From: Alphaproteobacteria bacterium
GTDB taxonomy: Bacteria > Pseudomonadota > Alphaproteobacteria > CAAGCB01 > CAG-977
Reading direction: 5' to 3'
Length of the DNA stretch: 64,000 bases
NCBI GenBank assembly: GCA_900768875.1
Contig: CAAGEP010000003.1
Location: 310,001-374,000, forward strand
Shown: in pieces, positions 35,006 to 43,421 of the stretch
Layout of the letters: each line of letters opens with the position of its first letter
Position numbering within the stretch: the first letter of the stretch is position 1
Notes under the pieces: model-generated
The model's database searches: none
What the model was told of the DNA's origin: nothing
What the model saw: only the letters and a program-made list of their open reading frames with translations
Position numbers and translations under genes: made by a program

Positions 35006-35992
35006 TTACCGTTTTTCCAAGTATGACATCGGGTCGACGGCTTTTGTTCCGCGGCGGATTTCAAAGTGCAGCTGCGGTTCTTTGGCGTTGCCCGTTTTAC
35101 CCGCTTTTGCCATCGGCTGACCGCGTTTGACGGTGTCGCCGCGCTTGACCAGAAATTCTTTGTTATGGGCATAGGCGGTAATCCAGCCGTCAGCATGCTT
35201 GACCAACAGCAGATTGCCGAATCCTTTCAGTTCGTTGCCGGCGTAAGCCACGACGCCGTTTTCCGCGGCACGGACAAAAGTTCCTTCGGCGACTTTGATA
35301 TTGATGCCGTCGTTATGCCGTCCCCCGCCCGCCGAACCGAATTTGTTCATCACCGTTCCGTTGACGGGCCAAGCGAATTTGGCTTTTGCGCGATCGGGCG
35401 GCGTCGGCAGACGCGCCGCCGTTTTGCGGGTCGATTTCCGACCCGTTTTTGTTTGCTTCGGCGCCGATTTCGCCGTATTTCTGGCAGCTGTTTGAGTCGG
35501 CTGCTTTTTCAAAGAAATCCAATGTTCCGTCGGTTCGACAACCGATCCCGGAAGCTTTAAAATCTGCCCCAGATAAATCGAATACGGCGCGTACAAATTG
35601 TTGGTGCGGGTCAGCACGCTCATATCCACATTATAGCGGCGCGAAATGCTGTAAATCGTATCGCCTTTTTGAACGATATGGACGGACGGCGCGGGCAGAC
35701 GCAAGCGCGCCCCTTTTGACAAGATAAACGGCGGTTTAAGGTTGTTGACCTCAATCATCGAACGGATGGGGACGTTGTAGCGGCGGGACAGCGAATAAAC
35801 GGTATCGCCCTTATGCACCGTTATAAAAGACGGGGACAAGCTTTGAACCCGGTATTGTTCGCGGTAATAGGGCGAATTCTGCGCTTTGACGGGGGCGTAA
35901 TAGCCGCCGCGGTTCAGCGCGACGCCCGAACATCCCGCCAAAACGGCAAGCATCGCGGCATATCCGACAATTCGTTTAAAATCCCATTCCAT
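35006..35992 (-). CDS. LysM-LytM lipoprotein (NlpD/DipM-like amidase activator)
   Basis: Envelope protein controlling cell separation. Lipobox LAGC (Cys21) follows a short signal. Two LysM domains bind peptidoglycan (about 58-100, VHKGDTVYSLSRRYNV; about 107-151, VQKGDTIYSISRRYNV), then a Lys/Thr-rich linker and a C-terminal LytM/M23 domain. In that domain the usual zinc motif HxGxD reads NDGIN and the HLH motif reads QLH, so catalysis is unlikely; this is the pattern of NlpD/EnvC/DipM activators. 328 aa. Confidence 0.85.
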   Translation of the reverse strand: MEWDFKRIVGYAAMLAVLAGCSGVALNRGGYYAPVKAQNSPYYREQYRVQSLSPSFITVHKGDTVYSLSRRYNVPIRSMIEVNNLKPPFILSKGARLRLPAPSVHIVQKGDTIYSISRRYNVDMSVLTRTNNLYAPYSIYLGQILKLPGSVVEPTEHWISLKKQPTQTAARNTAKSAPKQTKTGRKSTRKTAARLPTPPDRAKAKFAWPVNGTVMNKFGSAGGGRHNDGINIKVAEGTFVRAAENGVVAYAGNELKGFGNLLLVKHADGWITAYAHNKEFLVKRGDTVKRGQPMAKAGKTGNAKEPQLHFEIRRGTKAVDPMSYLEKR

Positions 35993-36112
35993 TTCAAAGC
36001 ACCGTTGTCCAAACCGCTTTAGAATAGCCGTAAAAGGTTTAGAAATTTTTAATCTTGGTTTTGAAAGAAAAATCGGCTAAAATCCGCCCGTTTCTTGAGG
36101 AAAGGAAGTCTG

Positions 36113-38692
36113 ATGACCGCATCGCCCGAAACCGTTTTCGCCAAAGATTACAAACGCCCCGCTTATCAAATCGAAAGCGTCGGGCTGACGTTTGATTTGG
36201 GCTTTGAGCATACCGAAGCCGTCGCCGAAATGCGCGTTCGCCGCGCATCGGAAACGCCCGAAAAAACACCGCTGTTTTTAAACGGCGACGAGCTGACTTT
36301 GCAAAGCGTCGCGATTGACGGCAGGGCGTTAAGCGGCGGCGAATACGCACTGTCCGACGACGGTTTGACGATTTTCAATCCGCCCGAAAACTTTACGCTG
36401 ACCGTCAAAACGCTTCTCAACCCCGCGGCAAACACCAAACTGCAAGGGCTCTACGCGTCGGACGGAATCTTGTGTACCAAGTGTGAAACCCACGGTTTCC
36501 GCCGCATTACCTACTTTCCGGACCGCCCCGACGTGATGCCCGTCTGGCGCACGACGCTGATTGCCGATAAAACCGATTTTCCGACTCTGGTTTCCAACGG
36601 CAACAAGGAAGAAGCCGCAGACTTGCCCGACGGACGGCACAAAGCGGTGTTTTTCGATCCCGTGCCGAAAGCGTGCTACTTGTACGCCGTTGTCGCGGGC
36701 AATCTGGACAGGCGGCAGGACAGCTTTGTGACCCGATCGGGACGCAAGGTCGAACTGAATGTCTTTGTCGAGGCGGGCAAAGGCGACATGACCGCTTACG
36801 CTTTGGAATCGCTGAAACGTGCAATGAAATGGGACGAAGACACGTTCGGGCGCGAATACGACCACGATGTTTTCAACATTGTCGCGGTGTCGAATTTCAA
36901 TTCGGGCGCGTGCGAAAACACGTCTTTAAACATCTTCAACGACAAATATGTGCTTGCCGACCCCGCCAAAGCGACGGATGCGGATTACGCCAACATCGAA
37001 GGCGTCATCGCGCACGAGTATTTTCACAACTGGTCGGGCAATCGCGTTACTTTGCGCGACTGGTTCGATTTGACGCTGAAAGAAGGATTGACCGTCTACC
37101 GCGATCAAGAATTTTCGTCCGACATGCGGTCGCGCGCCGTTAAACGGATAGAGGACGTTGCGGCGTTGCGCGCGTTCCAGTTCCCGCAGGACGCAAGCCC
37201 CCTCGCCCACCCGATACGTCCCGATTCCTATATTTCCGTGCGTTCGCTTTACACCACAACCGTTTACGACAAAGGCGCGGAAGTCATCCGCATGATGGCG
37301 CGCATGGCGGGCAAAGACAAATTCCGCAAAGGCATGGATTTGTACTTTTCCCGCAACGACGGCAAAGCGGTGACGTGTCACGACTTTGTCGCGGCGATTG
37401 CCGACAGCGCGGATTTGGACTTAAAGCAATTCGAGGATACCTGGTATCATCAGGCGGGGACGCCCGCGGTAACCGCTTCGGGCGTTTATGACGCAAAGAA
37501 CAAAACATACGCGCTGACCTTGCGGCAATCAACGCCCGCGACACCGAATCAACCCGTCAAGCGTCCTTTTGTCATTCCTTTGCAAATCGGGCTGATGGAT
37601 AAAAACGGCAAAGACATGGCGGATAAAATCGTCGTTTTGACCGAATCCGAACAGACTTTCGTGTTTGAAAACATCCCCGAAAGCCCCGTTTTATCAGGCA
37701 ACCGCGGCTTTACCGCGCCGATTTGGTTCAAAGCCGATTACTCCCCAGAACAGCGGGCTTTGCTGATGGCAAAAGATACCGATTTGTTCAACCGCTGGGA
37801 CGCGGGACAGCAATTCGCAACCGATATTTTATTGGCTTTGGTCAAAGACCCCGCCGCCCCCGTTCCGCCCGCTTTCATAAACGCGCTAAGGGGATATTTG
37901 ACCGATGAAATGCCGGACAAAGCCTTTGTCGCCAAAGCTTTCATCCTGCCGTCCGAACGCATGCTGGCGGAACAAACGGAAGTGATTGACGTTGACGCGA
38001 TTCATCGGGCGCGGGAAGCGTTGCGCCGCCATATCGCCGCCGCATTGAAAGACGAACTGCTTGCCGTTTACAACGCCAACAAAACGGACGGCGCTTATAT
38101 CCCGAACGCGGAAGATTCGGGCAAGCGCGCCGTTAAAAATACGGCGTTGGCGTATTTAAGCCTGCTTGACGACACATTGGCGCAAAAACAGTACCGTTCG
38201 GCGGCGCAGATGACCGACAAAGAAGCCGCCGTCCGCGTGTTTGCAGGCAAAGATTCGCCGCAAGCCCAAGCGATTATGGACGACTTTTACCAAACATACA
38301 AAAAAGACTCTTTGGTCGTCGACAAATGGCTGACAATGCAGGCGACGGCGAACGAAAATGCGCTTTCCACCGTCAAAAAGCTGTTGCGCCACGAAGCGTT
38401 TTCCATAACCAACCCGAACAAAGTCCGCGCGCTTATCGGCGCGTTTACCGCCAATCCGACGGCGCTGCACAAAGCGGACGGTTCGGGCTATGACTTCATC
38501 GTTGAACAAACGCTTGCCGTTGACAAAATCAATCCGCAAATCGCGGCGACCATCCCTGTTGCTTTGGGAAAGTGGAAAAAATTCGACACACGGCGGCAGA
38601 CGTTGATGAAAAACGCCCTTGTTCGCCTGATGAACACGCCCGATTTATCGCCGAACACTTTTGAAATCGTGTCAAAGTCGCTGAAAGGATAA
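36113..38692 (+). CDS. pepN: Aminopeptidase N (M1 family)
   Basis: Broad-specificity zinc aminopeptidase for peptide turnover. I place the start at 36113 (MTASPETVFAKDYKRPAY) with GGAAAGGA upstream; a TTG six codons earlier lies within the RBS. 859 aa. Zinc motif HEYFHNWSGNRVT (HExxH) near residue 300 with the downstream Glu in LKEGLTVYRDQEF. The usual GAMEN substrate-anchor motif reads GACEN (NSGACENTSLN). The C-terminal ARM-like domain is complete. The next gene starts 5 bp later. Confidence 0.94.
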   Translation: MTASPETVFAKDYKRPAYQIESVGLTFDLGFEHTEAVAEMRVRRASETPEKTPLFLNGDELTLQSVAIDGRALSGGEYALSDDGLTIFNPPENFTLTVKTLLNPAANTKLQGLYASDGILCTKCETHGFRRITYFPDRPDVMPVWRTTLIADKTDFPTLVSNGNKEEAADLPDGRHKAVFFDPVPKACYLYAVVAGNLDRRQDSFVTRSGRKVELNVFVEAGKGDMTAYALESLKRAMKWDEDTFGREYDHDVFNIVAVSNFNSGACENTSLNIFNDKYVLADPAKATDADYANIEGVIAHEYFHNWSGNRVTLRDWFDLTLKEGLTVYRDQEFSSDMRSRAVKRIEDVAALRAFQFPQDASPLAHPIRPDSYISVRSLYTTTVYDKGAEVIRMMARMAGKDKFRKGMDLYFSRNDGKAVTCHDFVAAIADSADLDLKQFEDTWYHQAGTPAVTASGVYDAKNKTYALTLRQSTPATPNQPVKRPFVIPLQIGLMDKNGKDMADKIVVLTESEQTFVFENIPESPVLSGNRGFTAPIWFKADYSPEQRALLMAKDTDLFNRWDAGQQFATDILLALVKDPAAPVPPAFINALRGYLTDEMPDKAFVAKAFILPSERMLAEQTEVIDVDAIHRAREALRRHIAAALKDELLAVYNANKTDGAYIPNAEDSGKRAVKNTALAYLSLLDDTLAQKQYRSAAQMTDKEAAVRVFAGKDSPQAQAIMDDFYQTYKKDSLVVDKWLTMQATANENALSTVKKLLRHEAFSITNPNKVRALIGAFTANPTALHKADGSGYDFIVEQTLAVDKINPQIAATIPVALGKWKKFDTRRQTLMKNALVRLMNTPDLSPNTFEIVSKSLKG

Positions 38693-38697
38693 CCCCC

Positions 38698-39183
38698 GTG
38701 AACAAAACCGTTTTGACAGGAATTATTTGCTTTGCGGCGGGGGCGGCGACGGTCGCTTTTGCCCCGCGGGAACGGCTTCCCCTGCCCTTGGAAGCCAAAC
38801 TGACGTCACAGGGACGCGAAATCGTGCGCGATTTGGAACAAAAGCTGAATACGCTTGATTACGCCGATGTTTTGGCGGAACAAACAAAAATTCTGCAAGC
38901 CCTTGCCCAAAAACAGCCCGACTTGGCACAGGCGGAAACTTATGCCGCCGTTCTGCGCGAAAAGCAAGCCGAACTGCAATCCGCCGCTTTGCGTGCGGAA
39001 ATCGGGGAAATCGCAAAAATGCCCCTGTCCGACCGCGAAGCCTACCGCGCGTACCGTTTGAAGAACAAAGAGGCTTTGAAACGGCAAATTCTGCTGATTC
39101 CTTTGCTGATTGAAGCGGATTTGGAACCGTCGGGCGACCGTCCGCGCGACAAAATCTTTAGAAAAATCGGGAAAATCCAATGA
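38698..39183 (+). CDS. Small membrane-anchored helical protein
   Basis: Unknown function. GTG start; 161 residues. An N-terminal hydrophobic segment (TVLTGIICFAAGAATVAF) is either a signal peptide or an anchor. The rest is Ala/Leu/Glu/Lys-rich and predicted helical (e.g. AQAETYAAVLREKQAELQSA). No recognised domain. It sits between pepN and ybaK with short spacing or overlap on both sides, so it is likely co-transcribed. Confidence 0.7.
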   Translation: MNKTVLTGIICFAAGAATVAFAPRERLPLPLEAKLTSQGREIVRDLEQKLNTLDYADVLAEQTKILQALAQKQPDLAQAETYAAVLREKQAELQSAALRAEIGEIAKMPLSDREAYRAYRLKNKEALKRQILLIPLLIEADLEPSGDRPRDKIFRKIGKIQ

Positions 39184-39662
39184 CTGCGTTAAAGAAAACC
39201 AATGCCATGCGCCTGTTGGAACAGGCTAAAGTGCCTTTTGAATTTTACGAATACGAAACGACTGACGGAAAAATCGATGCCAAATCCGTCGCCGCCAAAA
39301 TCGGACAAGCCCCCGAACAGGTGTTCAAAACGCTTGTGACTCAATCGCCGACGCACGAACACTTTGTTTTTGTCGTTCCGTCTATCGGCGAATTGGACTT
39401 GAAAAAAGCCGCCAAGGCCGCAGGACAAAAAAGCATCGAGATGATAGCCCAAAAACAGCTGTTGCCGTTGACGGGATACGTTCACGGCGGATGTTCGCCC
39501 GTCGGCATGAAAAAGCCGTTTCCGACGTTCATCGACGAAACGGCTCTGCTGTACGACAAATTCTGCATCAGCGCGGGCAAAGTCGGCGTGAACTTGAGCT
39601 TAGCCCCGCAGGACGTCGCCGCGTATTTAGACGCTCAGTTTGTCGATTTGCTCAAAGGCTGA
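39180..39662 (+). CDS. ybaK: YbaK/ProX-type Cys-tRNA(Pro) deacylase
   Basis: Hydrolyses mischarged aminoacyl-tRNA. 160 residues with the YbaK signature: EYETTDGKIDAKSVAAKIG, the catalytic Lys region VFKTLVTQSP, and the GGCSPVGMKKPFPTFID loop. Overlaps the preceding stop by 4 bp. Its 3' end overlaps the convergent DsbD-like gene by 28 bp (39635-39662). Confidence 0.9.
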   Translation: MTALKKTNAMRLLEQAKVPFEFYEYETTDGKIDAKSVAAKIGQAPEQVFKTLVTQSPTHEHFVFVVPSIGELDLKKAAKAAGQKSIEMIAQKQLLPLTGYVHGGCSPVGMKKPFPTFIDETALLYDKFCISAGKVGVNLSLAPQDVAAYLDAQFVDLLKG

Positions 39663-42022
39663 ACATATTCACGCACAATATCGGGTGTCGTCCACGGTCC
39701 TATAACGGACGGCAATACCTTTCCCGCCGGCGTTTTCGGTGAAAACAGCAGGTTTGCGGGCAGAAAATCCTTGCCTGTATTTTGCATAATCCGCCGCACG
39801 AACGGATGTGTGTACGGAATTCCCATAACAATCAAACGACCGTCCGTAATGGCTTTCGCGCCGCCGCGGTACATAACCATCAGTCTGTTGATTTGACAAA
39901 TCAAACATCCGCTTTCCGTAACATTCAGATACACCGATTTTCCTTCGTCAACGGATCGGACGATTTCTTTTTCGTCAAACGGCCGCGCGCCGAGCGTGTT
40001 AAAGTCGTAACCGTTCGGCACAACAGGCAAAGCCAACAACCCTGCAACCGCCACGCCTGTCACAACCTTGCTTCTGTGGAAACGAAAGAAGCTCAGCATT
40101 GCTAAAACGGAAAACATCACAAAAACAGCCATTCTGAGCCAGCCGCTTTGCAAACCGATTAACACCGTCAACAGCACGACTTGAACGACCAAAGGCAACA
40201 GCATAAAGCCTTTCAGCGAACGGCACGGCTTTCCGTCCGTATCCGCAGACAAACCGTCAAACAACACCAGTATGATAAACACACCAAAGATTGCAAACAA
40301 AAACAGCGGTATATAAACAAACGGGGATTGACTTATCAAAGAACGGAACTCGTAGCCCAATGAAATCAACGGCGTTGCCGTCAGCAGACCGCCACACAGC
40401 AATCCTGCCAAAAGCCCCGCTTTTTCATTAACGTTAAAACGGTTCATTCCTTTGATTTGAGCGACAAAATTTTCATCAAACAACTTGGGAACGATAGCGC
40501 AGGCACAAAAAAACAGCAAAACAAACATCCCGTTTATCAAAGGCGAGGCAAATTGCATCCCCCAATAAAACGATTGAGGCAAAGCCATTCCGACAACCGT
40601 CAAAACCGCATAAACCGGCAGTAAAATTTTCAAACTTTCCGCCAACCCGTCAAAAAACGCATCCGTTTTTTCAACAGATCTGTTTTTATCGTTCAAAATC
40701 AAATAAGCCAGCATTAACAAAGCCGTCAGCAACGGTGTCAAAAGCAAAAACTTGATTCCCAAAATCAATGCGGAAATGCAACCGGAAAAAGTGGTTGTAA
40801 AACTATTGAATCCGATTCCGCCGACGGGAATGTCCATCGTAATTTCATCGGATTTGACAGCGTTGAAAAACGTCAATGTCAGCGGAATTTTTTCCTTGCC
40901 CTGTATTTTTTCCGGATTTTTCAAGCGAATTCGGTAAAGAACGCTTCCCCCTTCACTGCCCGTAAACGAATCGTCAAAGTGCAGACCTTTCGTATTTGTT
41001 ATCATCAGTTGGGGGGTGTCCGAAAAAGAAAACGGCTTTTTGACGCGAACGGTCAAATCCGTTTTGCCGTCTTCCGTTTTGAAAAACGCATCCGTTACAT
41101 TGATTCCCGCCGCGCGGTTTGCCGGTGCGTTATAGCGCGTTCGGGTCAGTTCCGTACAGACGGAAGATTCCAAATAAGCGGGCTCTACGGTGTATTCAAC
41201 GGACGGGAAAGTTTCAACGGCGCATTTTCCGTTGCGGCACACATTTGCGCTGACAACGGCGCGAATAACAGGCTTTTTGCCGTTTTTAATCTTGACCGTA
41301 AACGGCAGAACCGCTTCTGTTACATAACCGACCCCGTTGAATTCCGGCAAAAAATGCTGCAACGGATAGGACAAGGCACCGATATCGACATTTTCCGAAC
41401 CGGAAAAGTCCACCGTTACAGGTGTTTTGATTTCACCTTCCTTTTGCTGTAGAATTACAGCGGATTTATCCAGCAAAATCATTGCGCCCATCAAGATTTC
41501 GGGTTTGTTTTGCGTTCTGGCGCAGGAAGCCAGCATAACTGCGCCCGATTCCGTGTACACCGCGTCCGAAAAGAATTTTTCTTTGGAAAAATCGGAAAAG
41601 TAATCGTGAATGGTGCGATCGCCGATTGCAACATATTGAAAGTTTTTCCATGTTGACGAATCATCGTAATCAATCAGCAAATCGGAACGCCCCGGATTTT
41701 GTTTTTCGATATCCCTGTTAATGCCTTCAATCAAATGACGGACATAACTTTCCATACTTTTGATTTTTGACGAAAGCCTTGCCAAAGTTTGAAATTTTGC
41801 GTCATTTTGAATCTCGTCGATTTTGACGATTTCATTGATGATTTCACCGTCCGTCGCTCCGATTGCTTTGTTTTTTTTATAAAAATCCAGCAAAAACTTC
41901 AGTTTGTCTCCGCTGTCCAAGCTTTTGTATTCTTTCAAATCGCCCTGCGTAAACGGAATGACGTCGGCAACGGCGGCATTTGAAAAAACAATCAGCCACG
42001 CAAAAAAAACAAAGCGAAACAT
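39635..42022 (-). CDS. DsbD/ScsB-like thiol:disulfide interchange protein
   Basis: Probable transmembrane electron carrier from cytoplasm to periplasm. Start taken at 42022 (AAAGGA then 8 nt). Signal peptide ends AVADV. A large periplasmic N-terminal region includes ANVCRNGKCAVE and VCTELTRTRYN. About eight hydrophobic segments lie between residues 405 and 670. A C-terminal thioredoxin-like domain has the CLIC motif at about 706-709 (TESGCLICQI). Identity as DsbD-like rests on layout; the membrane cysteines (SGCISALILG, FFCACAIV) are not in the canonical pattern, so a divergent or specialised member is likely. ~795 aa. Confidence 0.6.
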   Translation of the reverse strand: MFRFVFFAWLIVFSNAAVADVIPFTQGDLKEYKSLDSGDKLKFLLDFYKKNKAIGATDGEIINEIVKIDEIQNDAKFQTLARLSSKIKSMESYVRHLIEGINRDIEKQNPGRSDLLIDYDDSSTWKNFQYVAIGDRTIHDYFSDFSKEKFFSDAVYTESGAVMLASCARTQNKPEILMGAMILLDKSAVILQQKEGEIKTPVTVDFSGSENVDIGALSYPLQHFLPEFNGVGYVTEAVLPFTVKIKNGKKPVIRAVVSANVCRNGKCAVETFPSVEYTVEPAYLESSVCTELTRTRYNAPANRAAGINVTDAFFKTEDGKTDLTVRVKKPFSFSDTPQLMITNTKGLHFDDSFTGSEGGSVLYRIRLKNPEKIQGKEKIPLTLTFFNAVKSDEITMDIPVGGIGFNSFTTTFSGCISALILGIKFLLLTPLLTALLMLAYLILNDKNRSVEKTDAFFDGLAESLKILLPVYAVLTVVGMALPQSFYWGMQFASPLINGMFVLLFFCACAIVPKLFDENFVAQIKGMNRFNVNEKAGLLAGLLCGGLLTATPLISLGYEFRSLISQSPFVYIPLFLFAIFGVFIILVLFDGLSADTDGKPCRSLKGFMLLPLVVQVVLLTVLIGLQSGWLRMAVFVMFSVLAMLSFFRFHRSKVVTGVAVAGLLALPVVPNGYDFNTLGARPFDEKEIVRSVDEGKSVYLNVTESGCLICQINRLMVMYRGGAKAITDGRLIVMGIPYTHPFVRRIMQNTGKDFLPANLLFSPKTPAGKVLPSVIGPWTTPDIVREYVQPLSKSTN

Positions 42023-42093
42023 TTTCATTTCCTTTAATTTATATTAACGTATTGACGATAACATATTTACCTGTGTTTTTAAACGAGGAAATC

Positions 42094-42648
42094 ATGGCGA
42101 CGTTAAGCGGACAGTGTTTGGTGGCTATGCCTGGAATAGCGGACGAACGTTTTGAAAAAGCGGTCGTTTTTCTGTGCGCCCATTCGGAACAAGGCGCCAT
42201 GGGATTGGTTGTCAACCAACCGATTTCCGACATTTCCTTTCAATCGCTTTTATCGCAGCTGAATATCGAACCGGCTTCCGAAACCGGCACAATCCCCGTT
42301 TTGGCCGGCGGTCCGATGGATGCCAACCGCGGCTTTGTCCTGCATTCCCCCGAATACACGGGAACGGCAACCCTGCCCGTCGGAACGCAAACGTCTTTGA
42401 CGGTTACAACGGAAATTTTGCGCGATATTGCGCACGGCGGCGGCCCCAAAAGCTTTCTGATTATGCTTGGTTATGCGAATTGGGGCGCAGGACAACTGGA
42501 AGAAGAGCTGAAACAAAACGTATGGCTGCCCGTTTCAGCGTCCAACGATTTGCTGTTTGATTGGCGGTTGGAAAAGAAATGGGAATTCGCGCTGCGCGCT
42601 TTGGGAATCGACCCGCTGCGCCTGTCGGCGGAACAGGGAAAAGCCTAG
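42094..42648 (+). CDS. yqgE: YqgE/AlgH family protein
   Basis: Conserved protein of unclear function, long annotated as a putative transcriptional regulator. Start at 42094 (MATLSGQCLVAMPGIADERF) with GAGGAA upstream; the frame extends 38 codons earlier but that part is not family sequence. HSEQGAMGLVVNQP (about 31-44), VLAGGPMDANRGFVLH and MLGYANWGAGQLEEE are the family motifs. 184 aa. The stop overlaps that of the convergent gene. Confidence 0.92.
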   Translation: MATLSGQCLVAMPGIADERFEKAVVFLCAHSEQGAMGLVVNQPISDISFQSLLSQLNIEPASETGTIPVLAGGPMDANRGFVLHSPEYTGTATLPVGTQTSLTVTTEILRDIAHGGGPKSFLIMLGYANWGAGQLEEELKQNVWLPVSASNDLLFDWRLEKKWEFALRALGIDPLRLSAEQGKA

Positions 42649-43421
42649 TCCGCCAACATCCTGTCGAATAAAACGTCCGTAATGTCTTTGTTGTTGTAAA
42701 AGCAGACGGCCGCGTCTTCCGGCAACAAACAACGTACGGTTACGGAATCGGCGGCTTGCTTTAACGCTTGGTATGCCGCCCCTGCTTTCCCCGGACGAAT
42801 AATGATATCAAGCTTTAACAAACGGCCGTCGACTTTGATTTTATCCGCTCCGACGACGTTTGCAACCCCCTGCACGATTTCGGCGGCATCATATTCCGCC
42901 AACGGATCGACAACGGGAGCCTCCTGCATCACTTGCGCCCAAGCAACAGCCTCCGCCGCCTGCCGCTGTTGATCTTCATACACGGCGGATTGCTCTTTCT
43001 CCTCCGGCAAAGACGTCATGCGGCGAGGACGGCGTCCCATCAATTCGTTTTCAAACGCCTCGATATCCGCCAAAGTCGGCTGTTTTGTCGCTGCACTTTC
43101 TTTTTCCACGGGACGAACTTGTTTTTTGGGCAACGGCGCGGCAGACAAAACGACACCTTTTTCCGCCAGCTTTTTTTTGGCAAAATCGGTCATGCCCGCC
43201 GCATCCGATTTTAAATAATCGATTCGCTTTCCGACTGCGGGGGCGGCTGTATTTTTAAACCAGCCGCCGATTTCATTCGGTGCGATGCCCGCCATATAAA
43301 AAGCCCCGAAAAACAGGCACAACACAACAGCAACAGCCAGCGGACTTTTGACAAACCACATCAAAAGCCGCCGACCGTCGTTTAAAAAAGCCAGAAAACC
43401 TTTGACCAGCTTGATTATCAT
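42645..43421 (-). CDS. Membrane-anchored protein with degenerate SNase-like domain
   Basis: 258 residues. A single membrane helix (about 27-46, PLAVAVVLCLFFGAFYMAGI) is followed by a charged linker. The C-terminal ~75 residues (VQGVANVVGADKIKVDGRLL then LDIII, YQALKQAADSVTVRCLL, NKDITDVLFDRML) look like a staphylococcal-nuclease OB fold: they fit the GxAxVxDGDTLxV and V-x-C...LxxxLxxxGL pattern. The catalytic Arg/Glu/Arg set is not evident, so it is probably inactive or a binding module. The ATG overlaps the metG stop (ATGA). Confidence 0.55.
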   Translation of the reverse strand: MIIKLVKGFLAFLNDGRRLLMWFVKSPLAVAVVLCLFFGAFYMAGIAPNEIGGWFKNTAAPAVGKRIDYLKSDAAGMTDFAKKKLAEKGVVLSAAPLPKKQVRPVEKESAATKQPTLADIEAFENELMGRRPRRMTSLPEEKEQSAVYEDQQRQAAEAVAWAQVMQEAPVVDPLAEYDAAEIVQGVANVVGADKIKVDGRLLKLDIIIRPGKAGAAYQALKQAADSVTVRCLLPEDAAVCFYNNKDITDVLFDRMLAD

